A program made the translations under genes and the position numbers. The notes beneath the pieces were generated by a model, which saw only the letters and a list, made by a program, of their open reading frames with translations, was not told where the DNA came from and searched no databases. Below, piece after piece: positions 7,201-13,613 of a stretch of DNA of 13,613 nt (positions are counted from its first letter, which is position 1; every line of letters starts with the position of its first letter). This stretch comes from Zetaproteobacteria bacterium (GTDB lineage: Bacteria; Pseudomonadota; Zetaproteobacteria; Mariprofundales; Mariprofundaceae): positions 1-13,613 of the forward strand of contig JAJRTX010000125.1 of NCBI GenBank assembly GCA_021545665.1, written 5' to 3'.

Positions 7201-7461
7201 GAACGAATAACCACGAACAATTTTTGCATTTGGTACAGCCAGCATGGATGTCGTCAACGGATAAGTAATCTGATCTTCAATAACCTGTGGCGCCTGACCG
7301 GCATACTCGGTAAAAACGATCACCTGAACATCGGACAGATCAGGGATCGCATCCAGTGGTATATTTTTGACAGCCCAGAGCCCGCCCAGAAACAGCAAGG
7401 CCGTAGCCAACAAAACCAGAAAACGCTTCTGTAGGGAGCCTTCAATAATAGATCGAATCAT
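4282..7461 (-). CDS. cusA: CusA-like heavy-metal RND efflux pump, second copy
   Basis: This 1059-residue inner-membrane pump of the HME-RND family should drive proton-coupled export of Cu(I)/Ag(I) with CusB and CusC. It has the full RND layout: an N-terminal helix, PLDAIPDLSDVQVIVF, two large periplasmic loops and twelve predicted membrane helices. The three Met residues that bind Cu(I) in E. coli CusA (573, 623 and 672) correspond to Met581 (DILYMP), Met631 (LSMMETT) and Met681 (RIDMLSTG). Asp405 (GAMVDGAIV) and Glu948 (GVATEIGV) match the proton-relay acids, but the relay Lys984 of CusA is Ile992 here (RVRPIAMT). It starts 53 bp after the first copy, with an AGGAGG ribosome-binding site, and is about 75% identical to that copy over the first 200 residues by hand count. 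It differs by a 13-residue longer cytoplasmic loop near 420-440 and by SYFAIFAL in place of the usual SFLPVFTL. Confidence 0.95.
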   Translation of the reverse strand: MIRSIIEGSLQKRFLVLLATALLFLGGLWAVKNIPLDAIPDLSDVQVIVFTEYAGQAPQVIEDQITYPLTTSMLAVPNAKIVRGYSFFGVSFVYIIFEDGTDLYWARSRVLEYLNYASKSLPTGVTPSLGPDATGVGWVYEYALVDKTGKHDLAELRSLQDWYMRYRLQTVNGVSEVASIGGFVKQYQVAVDPEALLAYNIPLSKVKHAIKRSNNDVGGRLLEMSETEYMVRGLGYIRSIEDIKDIPIGSDANGTPIRVRDVAHVHMGPELRRGLAELNGEGEVAGGIVIMRFGENALATIEAVRDKLNELKAGLPEGVEIVTVYDRSGLIERSVENLKEKLIEEFIVIALVCLLFLMHARSALVAILTLPLGVMMAFIIMQWQGLAANIMSLGGIAITLGAMVDGAIVLIENAHKHLERATDLKRESAGAEDEHDQLTTSERWAAVGAASKEVAPALFFSLLIITVSYFAIFALEGQEGRLFKPLAFTATYSMAASAILAITLVPLLMGYFIRGKIMPEHKNPVNRLLTFVHRPMLTGAIRFKWATLAIALILLLSGAYPLSKLGSEFMPPLDEGDILYMPTAFPGISITKAKELLQQTDKILKTFSEVDTVFGKVGRAETATDPASLSMMETTIHLKPKAQWPDPDKSSRALMKEMDQAINFPGIANAWTYPIKTRIDMLSTGIKTPIGIKVVGQDLTELQRIGKQIEEALKMMPETQSAMGDRAVGGYYLDIDINRKAASRYGLTVGDIQDVIQSAVGGMNITQTVEGLERYPVNLRYARGLRDNPEQLKRVLIPTPHGAQVPLSQVADISLSRGPPVIKSENALLNTWIYVDLKGSDIGGYVTKAKQVIADKVDIPSGYNIIWSGQFEYMERAKARMQIVAPLVLLLIFILLYFNFQRLAEPLVVMVSVPFALVGGFWLVYLLDYNMSVAVGVGFIALAGVATEIGVLILTFIGQEVQHRRNEAEGPLSREELFTAVLQGTSKRVRPIAMTATAVIAGLLPIMWGSGTGSSVMQRIAAPMIGGMVTTTILCLIVLPVVYGLVLQFKEKSAQKEIA

Positions 7462-7514
7462 TGCTAACCTCCTGGCCCGGCTGCATCACGCCTTTGTCTC
7501 CACACGTGCATTTA

Positions 7515-10500
7515 TTATTCCTCAGCCTTGCGTAGGGAACGCTCTTTAACTTGCAGCACCAGACCATAAATCACAGGTAAAACCAGCAGACTGAGTAGCG
7601 TTGCCGTGAACATGCCGCCAATCATTGGCGCTGCTATACGTTGCATGACATCGGAACCGGTGCCGGAGCCCCACATAATGGGCACAAGGCCGGCAATTAC
7701 GGCTGTGGCGGTCATGGCAATGGGACGCACACGCTGGGTCGTGCCGGATGAAACGGCTTCCATAATCTCGGCAGCACTCAGGTGCCCGCGTTTTTCAGCC
7801 CTACGCTGGGCTATGGCCTGATCAATAAAGGTCATCACCAGCACGCCGATCTCCGCCGATACGCCTGCCAGCGCAATGAAGCCGACGGCTACAGCCACGC
7901 TCATATTGTAGCCCAGATACCAGACCAGCCAGAAGCCGCCGATCAGAGCAAATGGAATGGACAACATCACCACGACAGGGGCGACAAAGTTACGGAAGTT
8001 GAAAAAGAGCAGCAAAAAGATGGTCAGCAAGGTAATGGGAATCACCACGCGCAGGCGCGCATTGGCACGCTCCATATATTCAAACTGCCCCGACCAGACC
8101 AGCGAATAACCCGCCGGAATGGTCACTTTTTCTTCGACCAGTTTCTTGGCTTCGGCCACATAACCACCGATATCTGATGTCTTGATATCAACATATATCC
8201 AGGCATTCGGCGTGGCATTTTCTGTTTTGATCGATGGCGGGCCACGGCGCAATATAAGGTCAGCCACCAGCGACAGGGGGATCTGTGTTCCGGTAGGCGT
8301 CGGGATCAATACCCGTTTCAGGGCTTCCATATTATCACGCAGTTCACGCGGATAACGAATATTGATTGGATAGCGCTCCAGTCCTTCAATCGTTTCACTG
8401 ACATTCATGCCGCCAATGGCTGATTGAATCACATCCTGCACATCGCCCACGGTCAAGCCGTAACGGGCTGCATCTTCACGCTTGATATTAAAATCAAGGT
8501 AATAACCACCCGCCGCTTTATCGGCAAAGGCGGATAATGTGTCCGGATGATTCTTGAGCACCTTCTCAATATCTCCGGCAACCTTTTCCAGCACATGCAA
8601 GTCAGAGCCGGACACCTTAATGCCGATCGGTGTCTTGATGCCGGTTGAGAGCATGTCAATACGTGTCTTGATCGGATAAGTCCAGGCATTGGCGACACCC
8701 GGAAACTTGATGGCATCATCCATTTCGGACATAAGCTCTTTGGTTGTTTTGGAAGGATCCGGCCAATCTGCTTTCGGTTTTAGTCGAATAGTGGTTTCAA
8801 TCATCGATAATGGCGCAGGATCAGTCGCTGTTTCCGCCCGGCCCACCTTGCCAAATACATGATGCACTTCCGGAAAAGTGGAAAGAATTTTATCTGTTTG
8901 CTGCAACAGCTCCTTGGCCTTGGTAATGGAAATGCCGGGATACGTTGTCGGCATGTAAAGCACATCGCCTTCATCCAGCGGCGGCATGAACTCCGAACCG
9001 GTTTTCATCACCGGATAAGCCGTTGCTGCAAGCAGCAATAATGCAAGAATAACCGTGATACTGCGCCAGCGCATCGCCAGCCCCAGTATCGGCGCATGCA
9101 GGCGTTTCATCCACACGTTCAAAAAGTTATTTTCTTCACTGGGGATTTTACCCCGAATCAGCAAGCCCATCAAAACCGGAACCAGCGTGACAGCCAACAG
9201 TGCGGCAGCAGCCATGGCGTAGGTCTTGGTGAAAGCGAGCGGCGCAAACAAACGCCCTTCCTGCGCTTGCAAGGTAAACACAGGCAAGAATGAGACGGTA
9301 ATGATCAACAGACTGAAGAACAGAGCTGGCCCGACTTCTCTGGATGCCGCACTAACCGCATTCCACCTAGCCTGGAACTTTGGGTTATCACCCAGCTTCT
9401 CCATGTGTTTATGGGCATTTTCGATCATCACGATGGCGCCATCAATCATCGCCCCGATGGCAATGGCAATGCCTCCCAGGCTCATGATATTGGCCGACAA
9501 GCCCTGCCACCCCATAATCAGGAAGGCAATAAGAATACCGATCGGTAGAGAGATAATGGCTACCAGTGCGCTACGCACATGCATCAGGAATATAAGGCAG
9601 ATGATGGCCACAACAATGGATTCTTCAATCAGCTTCTCAGCCAGATTATCCACGGCTCGCTCAATCAAATCGCCACGATCATACACCGGCACAATCTCGA
9701 CCCCCTCCGGCAAACCCTGCTTCAATTCTTCCAGCTTTTTGCGTACCCGTTCAATGGTGGCCATGGCATTTTCGCCAAAGCGCATAATAATAACGCCACC
9801 GGCAACCTCGCCTTCGCCATTCAGGTCGGCCAGGCCCCGGCGCAACTCAGGTCCAAGATGAATATTGGCCACCTGTTTGAGAAAAATGGGCGTACCCCGA
9901 TCATCCACGCCAATGGGGATTACTTCCAGGTCATGCAGACTTTTGATATAACCAAGACCGCGAACCATGTACTCGGTCTCACCCATTTCAACAAGGCGTC
10001 CGCCGACATCATTGTTTGATCGTTGAATCGCATGTTTGATCTTTGACAGCGGAATATTGAAGGCCAGTAATGCATCAGGATTCAGCTCTATCTGGTACTG
10101 CTTTACAAAGCCGCCAATGGAAGCCACTTCGGACACGCCCTCCACTGTCTGTAACGGATAACGCAAATACCAGTCCTGAATGGAGCGCAAATGCGACAGA
10201 TCATGCCGACCTGTTTTATCAATCAGCGCATATTCATAAACCCAGCCAACACCGGTGGCATCAGGCCCCAGTTTGGGTGAAACGCCAGTCGGCAAGCGGT
10301 CCGCAGCATAGTTGAGATATTCAAGCACACGCGTACGCGCCCAGTACATATCTGTTCCATCTTTAAAAATAACGTACACCATCGAAAAACCAAAGAAGGA
10401 ATAGCCACGCACTACTTTTGTATTGGGTACGGAAAGCATGGCTGTGGTCAACGGGTAAGTGACCTGATCTTCCACCACCTGCGGGGCCTGTCCGGCGAAA

Positions 10501-10655
10501 TCGGTGAACACAATCACCTGCACATCGGAAAGATCCGGAATGGCATCCAGCGGTGTGGACTTCATGGCCTGAAATCCGGCCAGTGAAACAAGCAGTGTCG
10601 CAATCAGCACCAGAAAGCGGTTTTTTATCGAAGCGTCAATCAGGGAGCGAATCAT
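7515..10655 (-). CDS. cusA: CusA-like heavy-metal RND efflux pump, first copy
   Basis: This 1046-residue HME-RND pump is the partner of the upstream CusB and CusC homologues. The Met triad of CusA is present as Met568 (DVLYMP), Met618 (LSMIETT) and Met668 (RIDMLSTG). Asp405 (GAMIDGAIV) and Glu935 (GVSAEIGV) match the proton-relay acids. The CusA relay Lys984 position is Ile979 (RVRPIAMT), the same substitution as in the second copy. The ATG at 10655 is chosen because it aligns with the start of the second copy; a TTG six codons upstream is also open. The ribosome-binding site is weak (GCGGAA). The gene begins 63 bp after cusB. Met and Ile in place of CzcA-type residues favour Cu(I)/Ag(I) over Zn/Co/Cd, but metal choice is inference. 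Confidence 0.95.
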   Translation of the reverse strand: MIRSLIDASIKNRFLVLIATLLVSLAGFQAMKSTPLDAIPDLSDVQVIVFTDFAGQAPQVVEDQVTYPLTTAMLSVPNTKVVRGYSFFGFSMVYVIFKDGTDMYWARTRVLEYLNYAADRLPTGVSPKLGPDATGVGWVYEYALIDKTGRHDLSHLRSIQDWYLRYPLQTVEGVSEVASIGGFVKQYQIELNPDALLAFNIPLSKIKHAIQRSNNDVGGRLVEMGETEYMVRGLGYIKSLHDLEVIPIGVDDRGTPIFLKQVANIHLGPELRRGLADLNGEGEVAGGVIIMRFGENAMATIERVRKKLEELKQGLPEGVEIVPVYDRGDLIERAVDNLAEKLIEESIVVAIICLIFLMHVRSALVAIISLPIGILIAFLIMGWQGLSANIMSLGGIAIAIGAMIDGAIVMIENAHKHMEKLGDNPKFQARWNAVSAASREVGPALFFSLLIITVSFLPVFTLQAQEGRLFAPLAFTKTYAMAAAALLAVTLVPVLMGLLIRGKIPSEENNFLNVWMKRLHAPILGLAMRWRSITVILALLLLAATAYPVMKTGSEFMPPLDEGDVLYMPTTYPGISITKAKELLQQTDKILSTFPEVHHVFGKVGRAETATDPAPLSMIETTIRLKPKADWPDPSKTTKELMSEMDDAIKFPGVANAWTYPIKTRIDMLSTGIKTPIGIKVSGSDLHVLEKVAGDIEKVLKNHPDTLSAFADKAAGGYYLDFNIKREDAARYGLTVGDVQDVIQSAIGGMNVSETIEGLERYPINIRYPRELRDNMEALKRVLIPTPTGTQIPLSLVADLILRRGPPSIKTENATPNAWIYVDIKTSDIGGYVAEAKKLVEEKVTIPAGYSLVWSGQFEYMERANARLRVVIPITLLTIFLLLFFNFRNFVAPVVVMLSIPFALIGGFWLVWYLGYNMSVAVAVGFIALAGVSAEIGVLVMTFIDQAIAQRRAEKRGHLSAAEIMEAVSSGTTQRVRPIAMTATAVIAGLVPIMWGSGTGSDVMQRIAAPMIGGMFTATLLSLLVLPVIYGLVLQVKERSLRKAEE

Positions 10656-10682
10656 GGACAGTTCCGCAGGCAATAAGTGAAG

Positions 10683-10712
10683 AGTGAAAGGTTAGATGGT
10701 TTATTTTTCACT
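10683..10712 (-). repeat. Intercistronic inverted repeat between cusB and cusA
   Basis: A 7-bp perfect inverted repeat (AGTGAAA and TTTCACT, 16-base loop) lies just after the cusB stop. It has no following T-run, so it is unlikely to terminate transcription. It could be an mRNA processing or stability element, or chance. Confidence 0.3.
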
Positions 10713-10718
10713 TTTTAT

Positions 10719-12173
10719 TTATTTCTCCTTATCCATGTCATCAGACATTTGCATATCCGACATATCCATGTTCGCTGGAGCAGGTTTGGCCTGTGTGGCT
10801 TCCATCATTTTTGCAGTTGCTTCCTTGAGCTTGGATTCGGAATCGATCAGGAACTGACTGGATGTCACCACTATCTCTCCAGCCTTAATACCTTCGAGAA
10901 TCTGTACCTGGCCCTCGGAATCAATGCCAACCACCACTTTGCGAGGCTCGAAATTTCCCGGTGCGCGCTGCACAAACACCTGTTCCTGCTCACCGGTGCG
11001 AACAATGGCTTCGGATGGCACAATCACAGCATCGATCTGCTTGCCGGCTTGCACGCTCACATTGGCAAACATCTCGGGTTTTAAAGCGCGTTCAGGATTA
11101 TCAAACTCCAGACGCATTTTGACGGTGCGGGTCTTGGCTTCCAGGTAAGGGTAGATATAGCTGACCTTGCCGGTAAATGTGCGTCCCGGAATACCGGCTA
11201 CTTTCATCCTGGCCGTATCGCCCTCACGCACCCATGGCAAATCATCTTCATACAGATCTACAATCACCCAGACGCGGGAAAGATCGGCAATCATATAGAG
11301 TTCGGTTTCAGGTGTGATGCGCTGACCATCGCGGACACCGATTTTCATGACAATGCCTTCGAATGGTGAATGAATGTGCACCCCTTTCATGATTTTTCGC
11401 GTACTGTTTAACCGCTTGATCTGATGTGCAGGCACATCCAGCAGTTGCAAACGCTGACGCGCCGAACGAAGCAGGCTTTGTGCGCCTTTTCGCACATCGG
11501 GGAACGGGCTGTCTTTTAATATTTTAGCACTGTCTAAAGCAAGCAGATATTCTTCCTGTGTGGCCACAAGCTGCGGCGAATAGATGGACATTAACATGGT
11601 GTTCTTGTGAACATGGTCGCCGGTTTTATCGATGAACATTTTTTCCACCCAGCCATCATATTTGGGATGCAGGCGTGTCACGCGTTCTTCATCAAAGGTC
11701 ACACGTCCGACGGTGCGAATGGTGCGGGAAAGTGTTTTCAGCTCCGCTTTTACCGTACGTACGCCGATATTTTGTACCACGGTCGGGTTGATTCTCACCG
11801 TGCCGGCTGGTGCAGCGCTGTCACCACCATCGGCATAAACAGGAATATAATCCATACCCATATTATCTTTTGCCGGCACAGGTGAAGTAACCGCCGGATT
11901 CATCGGATTACGATAAAATAAAACCTTTTTTTCTTTAGGTTCTTCATCTTCAGCATAAACAGCGACATAATCCATGCCCATATTATCTTTTGCCGGCACA
12001 GGTGAAGTGACCGTTGGATTCATGGCATTACGATAAAACAGAACCTTACGTTTCGTCCCTGCATCCCCGCTTACCTGCCGGGATATCCCGTTTCCCTGCG
12101 ATGCAAACCAGTAACCACCGCCACCTCCAAGCGCCAGCATGATTGCTGCGGTCATGAGTATTTGTTTATTCAC
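10719..12173 (-). CDS. cusB: CusB-like periplasmic adaptor with duplicated metal-binding motif
   Basis: This membrane-fusion protein links the CusA pump to the outer-membrane channel. The GTG start at 12173 has an AAGGAG ribosome-binding site and overlaps the preceding stop by 8 bp; an upstream ATG in the same frame is inside the previous gene. The product is 484 residues. An N-terminal membrane or signal segment spans about 5-22. Two copies of the CusB-type methionine motif follow, KVLFYRNAMNP...DNMGMDY at about 43-73 and again at 83-113, where E. coli CusB has one set of three Cu-binding Met residues. Then come beta-barrel and lipoyl regions (HPKYDGWVEKMFIDKTGD, SPFEGIVMKIGVRDGQ), a helical hairpin at about 195-265, and a membrane-proximal domain. 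The last 20 residues are Met/Asp-rich (NMDMSDMQMSDDM). CusB both transfers Cu(I) and opens CusA, so the doubled site and Met tail suggest high metal-loading capacity. Confidence 0.95.
   Translation of the reverse strand: MNKQILMTAAIMLALGGGGGYWFASQGNGISRQVSGDAGTKRKVLFYRNAMNPTVTSPVPAKDNMGMDYVAVYAEDEEPKEKKVLFYRNPMNPAVTSPVPAKDNMGMDYIPVYADGGDSAAPAGTVRINPTVVQNIGVRTVKAELKTLSRTIRTVGRVTFDEERVTRLHPKYDGWVEKMFIDKTGDHVHKNTMLMSIYSPQLVATQEEYLLALDSAKILKDSPFPDVRKGAQSLLRSARQRLQLLDVPAHQIKRLNSTRKIMKGVHIHSPFEGIVMKIGVRDGQRITPETELYMIADLSRVWVIVDLYEDDLPWVREGDTARMKVAGIPGRTFTGKVSYIYPYLEAKTRTVKMRLEFDNPERALKPEMFANVSVQAGKQIDAVIVPSEAIVRTGEQEQVFVQRAPGNFEPRKVVVGIDSEGQVQILEGIKAGEIVVTSSQFLIDSESKLKEATAKMMEATQAKPAPANMDMSDMQMSDDMDKEK
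11835..12047 (-). repeat. Tandem duplicated metal-binding motif in cusB
   Basis: Two in-frame copies, 11955-12047 and 11835-11927, are offset by 120 bp. They include a 32-bp stretch identical in both copies (11857-11888 and 11977-12008). The encoded 31-residue units differ at only four positions: Ala/Pro and Thr/Ala near the start, Val/Ile and Ala/Pro near the end. The near-identity at DNA level points to a recent duplication or ongoing conversion. Confidence 0.85.
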
Positions 12174-13452
12174 GGGAACTCTCCTTGCCAATAGCTGCAT
12201 CAAGGCGCGCCAGGCTTTGATTGGCTTCAGCCAGCGCCCTCCAGTATTGGGTTTCATAGTTATAAAGCGTGACCTGAGCCTGTACGAGATTCAGAAAATC
12301 AACTTTGTTGACCTGATAGCCCGCCAGCATCGATGCCACGGTCTGGTGGGCCTGGGGAATGATACCGGTCTTGAACAGCAAGCCCTGTTCTTTGGCCTTG
12401 TCATAATCAGCCAGTGCCTGTGAAACTTCCGCCAGCACGGCCTCTTTGGCATCCTGATATGAGAATTGTGTGCGTGCCAACTCAGCTTTGCGTTGTTCCA
12501 GCTGTCGATCCTGTTTGGAGTCTGTATAAAGAGGCAGTGTCATGCTTAGCCTGATACTGGCAAAATCAGGACGACTTTGCCTGCTGGCAGGGTTGATGCC
12601 ACTCCGAAAACCATACGCAGCTCCGAGCTTAAAATCAGGATAGTAATCTTTCTCTGCAAGTTCAATGCGTGTTCTTGCGGATTCAATATATTTATATTGT
12701 CTGGATAGCAGAGGCCGAAATGTGAGCGCCTGCTCGGCCAATACAGATTCCACCGCCACTTCCGGCAATGTTTCATCAACCTTTTGCGGCAACCGAACAG
12801 ACTGCATAGCAGGACGATTTAACAGGGTATTCAACCTTGCTTCTTCCCGCTTCCGCGTAGCTTTCAGATTGATGGCAATATCAAGCAACTTGGACAATTC
12901 AAGTTGTGCCAGCAACACATCCTGCTGCAAGCCTTTACCTACTTTGTATTTACTTTCAGCAATACGAATAAACTGACGCAGTAACTCCTGATTGCGATTT
13001 ATCGTTTCCAGTGCACGATCCAGATAAAACAGGTTCCACCAGCTGCCTTTAACCCGGCTTTGAAGCTGCTGACGAAATTCATCGGTATTATGTACGGCAG
13101 CATCTGCAAGAAGATTTGCAGTTGTTTCTCGTAAGCCCAGTTTGCCAGGGAATGGCATGGTCTGACTAAATCCTACCTGAAGCTGCGTCATGTTTTCCTG
13201 CGTTGTTGAAAAACTGTCCATAGGAAGATTCAGTGCATTCAGCGACAATACCGGATCAGGCAAGCTGCCCACCTGTGGCGCAATTTCGCGCACGGATCGC
13301 GCATGCGCCCCCTGTGCTGCCAAAGCCGGATTATCCGACAGCGCCCATTCAACAGCCTGCCGGACGCTTAACGTCTCTTCCGCAAAGGCAAACTGAGGCA
13401 AAATTAGTATCAAGCCCAGAAAAATATAAATATATCTAAAGAAATAGTTCAA
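12166..13452 (-). CDS. cusC: CusC/CzcC-type outer-membrane efflux protein
   Basis: This TolC-family outer-membrane channel is the exit duct of the RND system. From the TTG at 13452, which has an AGGAGG ribosome-binding site, it has 428 residues. An ATG 20 codons upstream is open but lacks a good ribosome-binding site. A signal peptide ends near FAFA (about residue 24). There is no lipobox Cys, unlike E. coli CusC. Two outer-membrane efflux repeats follow, at about 30-215 and 235-420, with long coiled-coil helices (for example QQLQSRVKGSWWNLFYLDRA) and Pro/Gly-containing strands (VGFSQTMPFPGKLG, FASIRLSMTLPLYTD). The length is slightly below that of CusC. It is the first gene of the cluster seen here and its stop overlaps the cusB start (12166-12173). 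CzcC is the closest alternative name. Confidence 0.93.
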   Translation of the reverse strand: MNYFFRYIYIFLGLILILPQFAFAEETLSVRQAVEWALSDNPALAAQGAHARSVREIAPQVGSLPDPVLSLNALNLPMDSFSTTQENMTQLQVGFSQTMPFPGKLGLRETTANLLADAAVHNTDEFRQQLQSRVKGSWWNLFYLDRALETINRNQELLRQFIRIAESKYKVGKGLQQDVLLAQLELSKLLDIAINLKATRKREEARLNTLLNRPAMQSVRLPQKVDETLPEVAVESVLAEQALTFRPLLSRQYKYIESARTRIELAEKDYYPDFKLGAAYGFRSGINPASRQSRPDFASIRLSMTLPLYTDSKQDRQLEQRKAELARTQFSYQDAKEAVLAEVSQALADYDKAKEQGLLFKTGIIPQAHQTVASMLAGYQVNKVDFLNLVQAQVTLYNYETQYWRALAEANQSLARLDAAIGKESSRE

Positions 13453-13556
13453 AGCATCCTCCTGCAAAATCTTTATGTGGTGTAAAATGAAATAGCACAC
13501 ACTAAACCGCATATCACATCATAACGATGTGACAGTATCAGCAGGATTGAATCAGA
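13453..13556 (-). promoter_or_regulatory. Putative promoter and operator region of the efflux operon
   Basis: This leader precedes the outer-membrane gene. It contains a perfect 7-bp inverted repeat, TCACATC-ATAAC-GATGTGA, at 13514-13532, a plausible dimeric regulator site. The sequence is not the CusR box of E. coli. I see no convincing -35/-10 pair and no clear -24/-12 sigma-54 pair, so the transcription start is undetermined. The AGGAGG at 13457-13462 is the ribosome-binding site of the first gene. Confidence 0.4.
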
Positions 13557-13613
13557 TTAAGATGCGTTGAGTTGTTTGATAAAGAAGTGAGGAGGTGCGT
13601 GGCGACCCGGTGG
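13557..13613 (-). other. Possible 3' end of an upstream gene, or start of a divergent one
   Basis: One minus-strand frame is open from the window edge to a TAA at 13557-13559 (PPGRHAPPHFFIKQLNAS). On the plus strand an AGGAGG near 13593-13598 is followed closely by a GTG, which could be the start of a divergent gene. The stretch is too short to choose; I recognise neither peptide. Confidence 0.2.

Noticed and set aside
5035..9861. Several long plus-strand frames opposite the two cusA genes
   Set aside because: They are antisense shadows of conserved coding sequence with no ribosome-binding sites or recognisable domains.
12174..12257. Upstream ATG extension of cusB
   Set aside because: It lies within the cusC coding sequence; the GTG at 12173 has a strong, well-spaced ribosome-binding site and leads directly into the membrane segment.

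Overview
The window is one long minus-strand gene cluster for periplasmic copper/silver handling and export in a Gram-negative bacterium. It encodes a tripartite RND efflux system, periplasmic lipoproteins, a c-type cytochrome and outer-membrane parts. The gene families and moderate GC content suggest a proteobacterium. I cannot name the genus.

Layout in transcription order, right to left. A leader at about 13453-13556 holds a 7-bp inverted repeat. It is followed by a CusC/CzcC-type outer-membrane factor (TTG start), a CusB-type adaptor (GTG start, overlapping the previous stop), two complete tandem CusA-type HME-RND pumps, and a CopG/DUF411 copper lipoprotein whose ATG overlaps the stop of the second pump. 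Next come a 49-residue lipoprotein and a Met/His-rich secreted protein with a tandem 16-residue repeat. A 370-bp stretch follows that is not empty: it carries a small YHS-type metal-binding reading frame with a strong ribosome-binding site and an in-frame TGA at codon 10. After it lie a second secreted protein paralogous to the Met/His-rich one, a cytochrome c lipoprotein, a membrane histidine kinase and the first 32 codons of a response regulator, which the window edge cuts.

Likely joint function (inference from families): the Met/His-rich proteins, CopG and the small lipoprotein bind or relay Cu(I) in the periplasm. CusB, with a duplicated methionine metal site, hands the metal to the CusA pumps, and CusC carries it across the outer membrane. 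No CusF gene is seen, so the Met-rich proteins are candidates for that role. The two-component system at the end probably senses envelope metal or stress and controls the operon.

Most noteworthy: the YHS frame with its in-frame TGA and its three mutually exclusive RNA pairing arms; the duplicated CusB metal-binding motif; the tandem CusA paralogues, which both have Ile where E. coli CusA has a proton-relay Lys; and the paired secreted proteins sharing an uncharacterised C-terminal domain.
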